Assembly (NCBI RefSeq): GCF_024397895.1
Contig: NZ_CP073346.1
Span: 496,001-560,000, forward strand
Source: Pseudomonas benzenivorans
GTDB lineage: Bacteria > Pseudomonadota > Gammaproteobacteria > Pseudomonadales > Pseudomonadaceae
Direction: 5' to 3'
DNA length: 64,000 bases
Part shown: positions 26,640-34,516 of the stretch, piece after piece
Layout of the letters: every line of letters begins with the position of its first letter
How positions within the stretch are numbered: the stretch's first letter is position 1
Made by a program: the position numbers and the translations under genes
Notes under the pieces: generated by a model
The model's database searches: none
The model's input: only the letters and a program-made list of their open reading frames with translations
Told to the model about the DNA's origin: nothing

Positions 26640-26750
26640 CTAACTGGCCTGATGTAGGATCTCGTCCGCCTTGCGTAGCTCACGGCACTCTCGCTGATTG
26701 GCGTTGATGTGCTCGCGCTCTTCGCCGGTCTGACCCGGACGCCGCCACAT
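26640..26750 (-). pseudogene. IS3-family OrfA fragment
   Basis: The minus strand encodes a 36-residue piece with RRPGQTGEE followed by RECRELRKADEILHQAS and a stop. This is the end of an IS3-type OrfA, where the leucine-zipper segment normally reads like ENRELRRANEILRKAS. The N-terminal part is missing and no OrfB follows. In the rest of the 631-bp gap (26264-26894) I see only the GntR-type motif, AT-rich promoter-like sequence and the repeats before hipA. Confidence 0.65.
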
Positions 26751-26858
26751 CCCATCCCCCTCATCGACTCAAAATTAGTCGGCATCATAATACTGATTAA
26801 TCTCTGCAACGCTAGGAAACCGGAATTATTTTACTGGAAGCGCATTATTACTCTAGAA

Positions 26859-26882
26859 TAGTCGGCATAATAGTTCCGACTA
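26859..26882. promoter_or_regulatory. Inverted repeat before hipA, candidate HipB operator
   Basis: TAGTCGG at 26859-26865 is mirrored by CCGACTA at 26876-26882, ten bases apart, ending 12 bp before the hipA start. A partial direct copy (TAGTCGGCATCATAATA) begins near 26777. HipB-type antitoxins bind such inverted repeats and repress their operon. Confidence 0.6.
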
Positions 26883-26894
26883 GATAGCGCAACC

Positions 26895-28211
26895 ATGCCA
26901 GGACATCTCACCATCCAAACTTACGTTGAAGGCCATTGGCGCGATGCAATGGTGCTTTCCGTGTCGAACCCTCAGAACATTGAGGAATCGACGTGCAGCG
27001 TGTCTTACAACCAGCACTACTTGGTCGACTTCATCGACAAGCTGGAGACCCTGCTCGAGCCAGCCATCAGCGTGAACCTTCCGCTGAGTTGGAACCATGT
27101 TGATAGCAAAGGGTACCCTCCATTTGTCTATGACATTGTTCCGGCTGGTGCCGCCCGTAAGTCGTTGCTGAACCGTTACGGTAGCGAAAGGCCGGATGGG
27201 ATGGACATGGACTTTTTCCTCCTCGGGCGCTGCACGCCTTCGCCCATCGGACACCTGCGTGTGAAGGAGTCCTTCGAACATATCGATCAGACGCCTATGG
27301 AGGCCTTCCCGCGCAAGGAGGTTGTAGACAGGACGAACGACTTCCTCGAGTACGCGTATGAATCCGGCGCCGCTCTGGGCGGGGCTACTGGCGCGCAAGG
27401 AGAGGCTCCGAAGCTGATTATGGTTGAGGCGGAGGATGGGGCTCTTTATGCCGATGCCATGCTTTCTGACGAGCGTGCTCGCCGCCATTGGCTGGTGAAG
27501 TTTGCGCGTAACAAAGTGACTGAGCGCGACAAGAACATCCTGCGAGCCGAGTACCACTACTACAGGGCAATATCGCAGCTCGGTTTGAGCACGGTAGCCA
27601 CGGATGGACTTGTGCTTGAAGAAGCCGATAAGCCGAGCCTGTGGATGCCTCGTTTTGATCGGCGAGTCGCCAAGGGCGTGGTGGATAGGATCCCGATCGA
27701 GTCGCTCTATTCGGTATGTGGCAACACCCAGCCTGGCTCGAAAATGAATCACGAGGATGTGCTCGGCCGCCTGATCTACCTGTGGCGCACGAATGGACAG
27801 GACGGAGAACTTGAGGAGTTGGTTTTCGAGTACCTGCGGCGCGACCTGCTTAACCGGATCCTCGGGAACTCAGACAACCATGGACGCAACACAGCCATTT
27901 TCAGATACCAGGGTAGATTCGAACTAGCGCCAATCTACGACCTCGCTCCGATGGTGCTCGATCCGGAAGGGATCACTCGAGTAACCAAGTGGCTGCCAGA
28001 ACACAAAGGAAGTCCGGACTGGAGAGCGATCTGCAGCTACTTCCAGGACTTGGTCAGTCCTGAGGTGCTCTTCGAGCGCCTGCTCGGGGCAGCTGAGATG
28101 TTTCGAGCTTTACCGGATCTGCTGGTCGATCTTCCAGAGGAAGTGAAACGCGCTCAGTCCATCCCGCTGAACAATTTGGACAGGCGCCTGGTTGAATGGG
28201 GACTTCGATGA
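26895..28211 (+). CDS. hipA: HipA-type serine/threonine kinase toxin
   Basis: This 438-residue protein is a full-length HipA-like kinase. Seen motifs are the glycine-rich loop ALGGATGAQGEAPKL near residue 160, the ATP lysine in HWLVKFA near residue 198, the catalytic loop LGNSDNHGRNTAIF near residue 325, and the metal-site LAPIYDLAPM near residue 345. HipA proteins phosphorylate aminoacyl-tRNA synthetases and cause dormancy. The antitoxin-like gene follows with a four-base overlap, the reverse of the E. coli order. It sits between transposase remnants, which supports a mobile origin. Confidence 0.88.
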   Translation: MPGHLTIQTYVEGHWRDAMVLSVSNPQNIEESTCSVSYNQHYLVDFIDKLETLLEPAISVNLPLSWNHVDSKGYPPFVYDIVPAGAARKSLLNRYGSERPDGMDMDFFLLGRCTPSPIGHLRVKESFEHIDQTPMEAFPRKEVVDRTNDFLEYAYESGAALGGATGAQGEAPKLIMVEAEDGALYADAMLSDERARRHWLVKFARNKVTERDKNILRAEYHYYRAISQLGLSTVATDGLVLEEADKPSLWMPRFDRRVAKGVVDRIPIESLYSVCGNTQPGSKMNHEDVLGRLIYLWRTNGQDGELEELVFEYLRRDLLNRILGNSDNHGRNTAIFRYQGRFELAPIYDLAPMVLDPEGITRVTKWLPEHKGSPDWRAICSYFQDLVSPEVLFERLLGAAEMFRALPDLLVDLPEEVKRAQSIPLNNLDRRLVEWGLR

Positions 28212-28642
28212 AAGCGATCACCAACGAAGAGCGCAAAAAGCTCATTGACGACATCATGATGCAGCACGAGATGGGCAACGAAACTTTAGGAACCTCTATT
28301 CGCCGGCTACGGCTTGAAGTGACCGGTTTCGACCAGAACACCTTCGCTGCCATGTGCAACATGTCGACCAAGGCCTTGTACCAAATCGAAAAGGACAAGG
28401 GTAATCCGTCCGTCAGCACCATTGCAGCCATCCTGAGCAAATTTGGCCTGCGCCTGGGCCTGACCACGGCGGTCAAAACCGCTCACACTGCGTCGTTTGG
28501 GCAGGACAAACCAGGCGATAAAACACCAGCTCGCGGCACCAATCCTCAACGAAAATACGCAGGCCAGCTCAGTAGAGCTGCCACTCTGCGTACCGCTACC
28601 AAGACACAGATCAGCGAAGGTGAGAAGGACTCGACCGAATGA
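28208..28642 (+). CDS. hipB: HipB-like XRE-family antitoxin
   Basis: The ATG at 28208 overlaps the hipA stop (ATGA) and gives 144 residues. A helix-turn-helix of XRE type covers about residues 25-80: TSIRRLRLEVTGFDQNTFAA, MSTKALYQIEKDKGNPSVST, then IAAILSKFGLRLGL, the usual end of HipB-like domains. A basic, disordered C-terminal tail of about 55 residues follows. It should bind HipA and the inverted repeat upstream of hipA to keep the system off. Confidence 0.82.
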   Translation: MKAITNEERKKLIDDIMMQHEMGNETLGTSIRRLRLEVTGFDQNTFAAMCNMSTKALYQIEKDKGNPSVSTIAAILSKFGLRLGLTTAVKTAHTASFGQDKPGDKTPARGTNPQRKYAGQLSRAATLRTATKTQISEGEKDSTE

Positions 28643-28749
28643 TTGATGGTCTGTCCCGACGCTGGTAGTTAAGAGCTACTACTCGCATATCGCTGCACGA
28701 GTTCCACTGAACTCGGCGAACAAGCCGCCAACCGCACATCGCAGGGCAG

Positions 28750-28990
28750 AGCACCCTGGACAAGGCTATGAGCTATGTGGCCAGCAACTGGGGCAAGTTG
28801 GAGCGCTACATCGAGGCAGGTTACCTGCCGATCGACAACAACCGAGCCGAGAACGGTATCCCACCCTTCGCCATCAGCCGCAAGAACCCGCTGCTCAGAG
28901 ACAAGCCCGCACCCTGCTAGCCCGCCAAAGCCAATAGGCAGGAGCCCTATACCTGGCTGCATCGTGTACTGGAGCACTTACATTCCGAGA
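28750..28990 (+). pseudogene. IS66-family transposase C-terminal remnant
   Basis: One frame reads [18 protein letters not shown], then [13 protein letters not shown] and SRKNPLL, and after a stop at 28918-28920 continues as AKANRQEPYTWLHRVLEHL. This is the DDE end of an IS66 transposase with about a dozen residues deleted and an in-frame stop. No start or helper genes are present. The remaining bases to 29237 are non-coding and contain only further faint IS66-like sequence up to about 29090. Confidence 0.75.
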
Positions 28991-29237
28991 ATGGGCTAAG
29001 AACACTACACAGTTAATGATGCCGTTCTCCCATTGAACCTGCTGATGGCCTGCCGAGACCTACTGAACACAGCAGGCGAGGCACGCCTCTGATGCAGGGA
29101 ATGGCTACTGCGAGGCGCTCGCAGCAGCCAAAAGGCATGGAAAAAGCGACGACTTTGATCATATTTCGACCTGCCTTCGCAGTTAAAATTGCGAATGGCG
29201 AGTTGGTCGAAAAATGTTGGTCTACTTCAGACCATCG

Positions 29238-30167
29238 CTAGAAAATCGAGGATGTCACTTTCGATATCTGATCGCGAAACCAAGTATTTACCGGGTCTCG
29301 ATCTGCGCGCTCATTCCAAAGCATGTTTAGGGTAAAGGATGGTATACCGCTCGGTGGCTCACAGCACGCAACCCAGTCCTCACCGCATAACTGGGAAACA
29401 ATACGAGTGGGCAAAGTTAATATATAATTCGTCCCTTTGAGCAATCTTACTGCAGAGCTATACGTATTCGCTCGAGCGATGATATCGCGCCTTAAGCTCT
29501 GCTGAGCAAGCCACCCGTCGACCATGTTTGTCGCGGTACTCCAAGGTGTCGGATATACATGACGCCTTGACAGAAACTCAGCCATATTGAATGCACGTGT
29601 AGTAGGCGCATGACTAGAGTCAACCACACAGACCAGATCATCCTGTAGCAATGTTTGTGACTTTAGACCAGGATGCCTTCTGTGATAATTGGGCCCGAAA
29701 CATATAGCAAGGTCTATCGCCCCGCTGCTCATTTCTTCGACAGGTACATCCTGACCAAATTTTTCGACATTTACAGTCACTGGATGCCCAGCGCCATGAA
29801 ACTCAGCCAACAACATTGGCAAGATCAGAAGCTCGAAATATTCGGGCGCTTGGACATTGAATACTGCAACCTCTCCACATGGCAAGGCCGGCATCGTACC
29901 CGCATAGCATAAATTGATACACTCAAGGATGCGCAGTATATGCGGATAAATATTCGTTGCCTTTTCTGTAGGCCTCATTCCACCTCGTGCGGGAACGAAA
30001 AGCTCATCCTCCAGCCCTGCGCGCAGCTTCTTCAAACAATAGCTCACCGTGGACTGACTTACGCATAGAGACTCGGACACCTCAGTGACGCTCCCCCTCT
30101 CATACACGTGCACAAATACAGTCAGGTCCTGCATATCTAGCTTACGTAGCAAATTACTGTTCAGCAT
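29238..30167 (-). CDS. LysR-family regulator of the ligase-aminotransferase cluster
   Basis: This 309-residue regulator has its winged helix at about residues 10-70 (LTVFVHVYERGSVTEVSESL, then VSQSTVSYCLKKLRAGLEDELF) and a NahR/NodD-like effector domain (EVAVFNVQAPEYFELLILP). It is divergent from the hemolysin-family gene, with about 170 bp between the two chosen starts, the classic place for a LysR to control the neighbouring operon. Its base composition is lower in GC than region A and matches the cluster, so it probably moved together with it. The inducer is unknown. Confidence 0.85.
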   Translation of the reverse strand: MLNSNLLRKLDMQDLTVFVHVYERGSVTEVSESLCVSQSTVSYCLKKLRAGLEDELFVPARGGMRPTEKATNIYPHILRILECINLCYAGTMPALPCGEVAVFNVQAPEYFELLILPMLLAEFHGAGHPVTVNVEKFGQDVPVEEMSSGAIDLAICFGPNYHRRHPGLKSQTLLQDDLVCVVDSSHAPTTRAFNMAEFLSRRHVYPTPWSTATNMVDGWLAQQSLRRDIIARANTYSSAVRLLKGTNYILTLPTRIVSQLCGEDWVACCEPPSGIPSFTLNMLWNERADRDPVNTWFRDQISKVTSSIF

Positions 30168-30336
30168 TAGTCTTCTAGTCCCTTAGCACATCATTCCGAT
30201 ATTTTCATTAAACCTTGGTCGTAAGCGCGCACTCAAAAAATAGGCCACGGATTCGGCTAATTAAATTATGCGACGCCTTGTTTCCGAATACTTTCTGCCT
30301 CGCTGCACTCCCAGTAAATTCCATCGGAGAAGAGGA

Positions 30337-30951
30337 ATGTTAATTCGAGTCACCGAGAGCCAGGCCCCCCTATGGAAGGACGCATCAGAGGTGGTCAGGC
30401 AAAAATTTAGCAAGTCATATGACGCAGACATTGAGCCTTCGCCTCAGTATTTCGTTGTTACCCAGACCCCCGAAGAGAAGATCATTGCCTGTGCAGGTAT
30501 CACATTTGCTGACGATCGCACTCTTTTTTCGGAGCAATATTTGTCTCGGCCTATCGAGCAGATACTGTCTGACCGCTTTGGAAAGGAGGTCGATCGCGCG
30601 AACATAGCAGAAATAGGCAGTCTCACATCGCATCACATCACAGCCGGCATGATCCTAGTAAACATGATCCCCCTCCTCGCTTGGTGTATGGGTGCCCATT
30701 ATCTGCTCTGCACGGTAACGCCTCACGTTCGTAGGATGATGGAGAGCTGTCAAATCGAGTTCTCTCCCCTCCTCACTGCGGACCCTGGCTGCCTGCGAGA
30801 AGATGACGGGGCCAACTGGGGTAGCTACTACGCGCAACAGCCGGTTACCGGGTTCATCAGGGTCGACCCAAAGCGGTCGCGTTTTGCTGCCATGACTCTC
30901 AGTACGCTCTTCACGCACACCCCCGCAGAATTTCCGAGGAGGGCGTCCTGA
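30337..30951 (+). CDS. Thermostable-hemolysin-family protein (acyltransferase-like)
   Basis: The ATG at 30337 follows GGAGAAGAGG and gives 204 residues; the frame is open back to 30268 but without a ribosome site. The sequence fits the thermostable hemolysin family, with EIGSLTSHHITAG near the middle, then a hydrophobic stretch LVNMIPLLAWCMGAHYLLCTVTPHVRRMM. The family is thought to have an acetyltransferase-like fold, related in shape to acyl-homoserine-lactone synthases; haemolysis by this protein is not implied. It overlaps the AMP-ligase gene by one base (TGATG), a pairing seen elsewhere in this family, so it may accept the ligase's activated acyl group. Confidence 0.75.
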   Translation: MLIRVTESQAPLWKDASEVVRQKFSKSYDADIEPSPQYFVVTQTPEEKIIACAGITFADDRTLFSEQYLSRPIEQILSDRFGKEVDRANIAEIGSLTSHHITAGMILVNMIPLLAWCMGAHYLLCTVTPHVRRMMESCQIEFSPLLTADPGCLREDDGANWGSYYAQQPVTGFIRVDPKRSRFAAMTLSTLFTHTPAEFPRRAS

Positions 30952-32483
30952 TGAGCGACAACTTTCTCCAATCACTGCAGCAATCGTTTACGAATAATCA
31001 GGAAAAAGTCTGCATTGTAGACCTAATAGACAATCCATCCGGCCCACACAGAGCCCTTACCTACAGTCAGGTTGAGCAAAGCTCGCTTGGGCTCGCAGCT
31101 GAGATTCTCAATCGCTTTCATGGCGGACCTCGCCGACCAGTGATAGGCATCCTGGCCAGAAACAGCAGCGAGTGGGTCGTAGCAGACTTGGCCTGCTTGC
31201 TCTCTGGAAGCACTTCCTTGCCGCTACCTCTAGCCTTCAGTCGAGCGCAGGCAGAGCACTTGGCTACGCGATGCGACGGCTTTCTTGTCGATGCAGCGGG
31301 GGCTCGGACACTGAAAGAAAAATGGGGTCTTGATCTCGATGAGCGCTCCGTACTGCGTCTAGGCGAAGCGCCTCAAGCTAGCGTCCTGGACTGGCCTACG
31401 GAGCAGCGCGACGACTGGACCTGCAAGGTCATTCATACCTCCGGTACAACCAATCGGCCCAAAGGGGTGCAACTGAAGATTTCGGCAATTGGCCGGGTAC
31501 TCAACTCGTTGAGAGAAGGCATGCCGCGAGACGCGCACCACAACTATCTTTCGGTGGTTCCCTTGAGCCTGCTCCTCGAGCAAATCACTGCGGTCTACAT
31601 GCCTATTCTCTGCGGTGGTACGGTCCACTTCCTTGCCGAGTCGACACCCTTGCTCGGTGAACCGGAAGCTACAGCCGACAAGATTATCCGGTGGCTCCTA
31701 GCTGTTCAGCCAACAGCGATGACTGTCCCTCCCATGATGATCACCCGCTTCAACGAAATTATTGACGCGGACGAGCCTATAGCTTGTGAGCTGTATAAAT
31801 ACCTGTCGACCAGAGTTCACATTACTTGCGGTGGTGCATCAGTAAGCACGGACACCATGCGCTGCCTGGCAAGCCGGGACATTCATGTGTTCCAAGGATA
31901 CGGACTCAGTGAGAACGCGTCTGTCGTCAGCATGAATACTTCGCAGCACCAACGGATTGGCAGCGTCGGCAAGCCCCTACCCCACGTATCTGTACGTGTC
32001 GGCGCTGACGCCACAATCGAGATCAACAGCCCATCGCTTTTCGACGGTTACTCTGGTGACGATCCCAGTGCCTGCTCATTTACGGCAGATGGCTGGCTCG
32101 ACACGGGAGATCTCGGCGCACTAGACGAAGAGGGCTATCTCTACGTTCATGGTCGAAAGAAGAACGTCATCTGCCTACCCAACGGACGAAATGTATGTCC
32201 CGAACAAGTGGAAGTGGAGCTTCGTCGACATGAGGGAGTTCAGGACGCTGCCGTTTTCCTGCATGACGAACATGGAGTGGTTGCCCTGATCGTCAGCGAA
32301 GGCGACTTGCGGCAAGCCAGTCTCTCCGCATGGTGCAAGGAAAAATTCTCTGATATCGAGAGACCAAGTGCCTTCTGGATCATGCCTCTGACCGACCCGG
32401 CGATCTCAGAACTGTACACGGTAACAGGAAGGCCCAAGCGGGCCGAGATTGCGTCAGCCTATGCCAGGTATCTAGCTGTTTAG
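30951..32483 (+). CDS. AMP-forming acyl/aryl ligase (ANL superfamily)
   Basis: This 510-residue protein has the ANL core motifs in order: HTSGTTNRPKGV (about 162-173; the usual G after TT is N), VFQGYGLSENASV (A5) near residue 317, GWLDTGDLGALDEEGYLYVHGRKK in shortened form as GWLDTGDLGALDEEG (A7) near residue 380, and a C-terminal TGRPKRAE with the likely catalytic lysine. It would activate a carboxylic acid as acyl-AMP and then pass it to CoA or an amine. It is coupled to the hemolysin-family gene upstream and precedes the dioxygenase by 17 bp. The acid cannot be predicted by eye. Confidence 0.87.
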   Translation: MSDNFLQSLQQSFTNNQEKVCIVDLIDNPSGPHRALTYSQVEQSSLGLAAEILNRFHGGPRRPVIGILARNSSEWVVADLACLLSGSTSLPLPLAFSRAQAEHLATRCDGFLVDAAGARTLKEKWGLDLDERSVLRLGEAPQASVLDWPTEQRDDWTCKVIHTSGTTNRPKGVQLKISAIGRVLNSLREGMPRDAHHNYLSVVPLSLLLEQITAVYMPILCGGTVHFLAESTPLLGEPEATADKIIRWLLAVQPTAMTVPPMMITRFNEIIDADEPIACELYKYLSTRVHITCGGASVSTDTMRCLASRDIHVFQGYGLSENASVVSMNTSQHQRIGSVGKPLPHVSVRVGADATIEINSPSLFDGYSGDDPSACSFTADGWLDTGDLGALDEEGYLYVHGRKKNVICLPNGRNVCPEQVEVELRRHEGVQDAAVFLHDEHGVVALIVSEGDLRQASLSAWCKEKFSDIERPSAFWIMPLTDPAISELYTVTGRPKRAEIASAYARYLAV

Positions 32484-32500
32484 TCAAAAGGAATGACTTC

Positions 32501-33382
32501 ATGGAAAACCATGCCTCCCAAATAGAAACCCCCAATATTGCAGTGGTCGCGCCTCATCAGTTCGCCAAGCTAGGAACTGCTGAACTATTCGAATTAGTCG
32601 GCGAGTACGGCGCTGTCTTGTTCCGAAACTGTATTCACAGCCCCGAAGCTTTTAGCGAGCTGGTCAAGCAGCACAGTTCCCGGTTGAGCCTGGACCCAGC
32701 GAGACAGATGGTTGGCGGTGCCGCTCAATTGGTGGACGCGGGTACTCAGGCCGTTGGCTTGCACTGCGAGAACGGCAATTCGCCCTTCTGGCCGGATCTA
32801 ACCTGGTTCTATTGCCATGAGGCTCCCCGAAAAGGCTCGCAGACAACGATCTGTGACGGAGAAGTGGTGCTTGCCCGACTGTCGGAGCCCTGCCGCTCAT
32901 TTTTTGAGGAAAACGCTATTCGCTACAGTCGAACAGTCTCAGGGGAGAAATGGCGTCGCCTGGTGTGTCACTACAAGAGCGAGTCAGTCGATCCGCGCGA
33001 CGTGCAGATCGACGATCTACTGAAAATTATCGACGCAGACGAGAACACTCGAATCGCCTACGACCCTGCAGAAGACTCGATTCATTATGCATTTACTGTA
33101 TCGGCCATCCAAATTTCCAGCTTCAGCAACCGACCCGCTTTTGCAAATAGCATTCTAGGCCCCTCCTTCAACTATGAGCGCCCTGTAATTGACACGGCGC
33201 ATGGCCATCCAATTCCAGCGAAATTCATATCTGAAATCGAAACAATCTCTACGCGCAGCACTCACCCAATCGGCTGGCGGGATCATGACTTGGTAATGAT
33301 TGACAACAAACGTGTCATGCACGGGCGGGAACCAATCACCGACGGCCGCCGCATAATTTTTAACGCATTAAGCTATCGCTAA
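32501..33382 (+). CDS. TauD-like Fe(II)/2-oxoglutarate dioxygenase
   Basis: This 293-residue protein has a complete iron facial triad: H88 and E90 in GLHCENG and the distal H274 in VMHGREP, with R283/R284 placed to bind 2-oxoglutarate. The spacing PDLTWFYCHEAPRKGSQTTICDG is typical of the TauD group acting on amino acids or on carrier-bound substrates, here quoted in parts as LTWFYC and GSQTTICDG. The acidic ligand is present, so it should hydroxylate or desaturate, not halogenate. AAGGA precedes the ATG, and ten bases separate it from the aminotransferase-like gene. Confidence 0.85.
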   Translation: MENHASQIETPNIAVVAPHQFAKLGTAELFELVGEYGAVLFRNCIHSPEAFSELVKQHSSRLSLDPARQMVGGAAQLVDAGTQAVGLHCENGNSPFWPDLTWFYCHEAPRKGSQTTICDGEVVLARLSEPCRSFFEENAIRYSRTVSGEKWRRLVCHYKSESVDPRDVQIDDLLKIIDADENTRIAYDPAEDSIHYAFTVSAIQISSFSNRPAFANSILGPSFNYERPVIDTAHGHPIPAKFISEIETISTRSTHPIGWRDHDLVMIDNKRVMHGREPITDGRRIIFNALSYR

Positions 33383-33391
33383 GGAGCCTAT

Positions 33392-34516
33392 ATGACGGTC
33401 AATAACTGCGTCGTTTCGGGTCTCTTTGAGTCGTATCGCGACAGCAACGGGTCTACGATAATTGATCTGTCCGGTGGTTTTGGATTTCAAGTACCGGAAA
33501 TAATTGACGCTGTGATACGCCAGGCGGACCTGATGGGTCTTTCGAACCGAGTGCTCGTTTCCGAACCACTCATTAACCTGTGCACAACAATAGCGACCCT
33601 GCTACCTGATCCACTGGATAACTCCTACGTCTGCAACTCTGGAGATGAGGCGTTCGAGGGCGCACTTAAACTGTGCAAAGGGCTACATCCAAAGCGTAAA
33701 ACCATCGTTTATCTCGAGGGTGGTGACTATGGATCGCTTAGCTATGGCCGCTGCATGGGCGCTCCTGATCTTTATCAGGAAATGACGCGATTCCTGGGCC
33801 TTCGCCTGAAGCCAATTAAGACGCCAGACGACCTTTCAACGGTTGACTGGAGCGACTGCTTCGCAGTTTGCCACACCTACTTACACTACGACGCCGCTGG
33901 CAAGCTGGGCCTTCCCTCGGATGGAACGCTCGAATGCATGTACCGTCAGGCTAGAGGCGCCGATGTACCGATCGTTGGTATGGATGCCGATACCTGCATG
34001 GGCAGCTTGGGGACCATGTTCGGCTATCAACGCGTAGGCCGTGCTCCGGACATTGTTGTCATCGGTGGGAGCCTTGGAGGGGGGGCTGTTCCTATTGGTA
34101 TGTACACCTGTCCCGAAGCGATGGCGTACCGCGTATACGGGCGAAGCACGCCGGCTAAGCACGGCAGCACAACGGCCGGCAACCCTCTGGCCTGCATAGC
34201 CGCCCTGGCGGTTCTTGAGTATGCCCAGCGTACTGATACGCCTCAACGCTGTATCAGCAACGGCCAGTTGGTGGCAAATGCACTGTGCCGTCTTGGAGCG
34301 CGCTCCATCGGAAGCGTGGTCTCTGTCCCCGTCGAGGATCGAACCGTACTGCAAGGTATTCAGCAACGACTGTTATCTCAGGGGCTGTACATACCAGAGC
34401 CTGTCGGACCGGAACTGGTTTTGCGTTTACCAATTACAGCCCGCCCAGAGGTTCTTATGCGCGCCATTACAGTTGTCAGGGAGACCATGAGTAATGTCAT
34501 CAACTTTGCAGCTTGA
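33392..34516 (+). CDS. Class III aminotransferase homologue lacking the PLP lysine
   Basis: This 374-residue protein has the class III aminotransferase fold: IIDLSGGFGF near the start, VCNSGDEAFEGALKLCKG near residue 80, and the region normally reading DEVQTG...G-K-x-LGGG near residues 198-231. Here DE is DA (D198-A199), and the lysine that should form the PLP aldimine is Gly226 in VIGGSLGGGAVPIG. The codon is a clear GGG and the frame is intact, so this is not a decay product by simple frameshift. Its 3' end overlaps the next, intact aminotransferase gene by 23 bases. A non-catalytic partner subunit or a changed chemistry is likely. Confidence 0.8.
   Translation: MTVNNCVVSGLFESYRDSNGSTIIDLSGGFGFQVPEIIDAVIRQADLMGLSNRVLVSEPLINLCTTIATLLPDPLDNSYVCNSGDEAFEGALKLCKGLHPKRKTIVYLEGGDYGSLSYGRCMGAPDLYQEMTRFLGLRLKPIKTPDDLSTVDWSDCFAVCHTYLHYDAAGKLGLPSDGTLECMYRQARGADVPIVGMDADTCMGSLGTMFGYQRVGRAPDIVVIGGSLGGGAVPIGMYTCPEAMAYRVYGRSTPAKHGSTTAGNPLACIAALAVLEYAQRTDTPQRCISNGQLVANALCRLGARSIGSVVSVPVEDRTVLQGIQQRLLSQGLYIPEPVGPELVLRLPITARPEVLMRAITVVRETMSNVINFAA

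Noticed and set aside
32501..33382. TauD-like protein as a SyrB2-type halogenase
   Set aside because: The acidic iron ligand (E90) is present; halogenases have Ala or Gly there.
33392..34516. Lysine-less aminotransferase as a pseudogene
   Set aside because: The frame is full-length, coupled to both neighbours and otherwise conserved, so loss of function by decay is less likely than a changed role.
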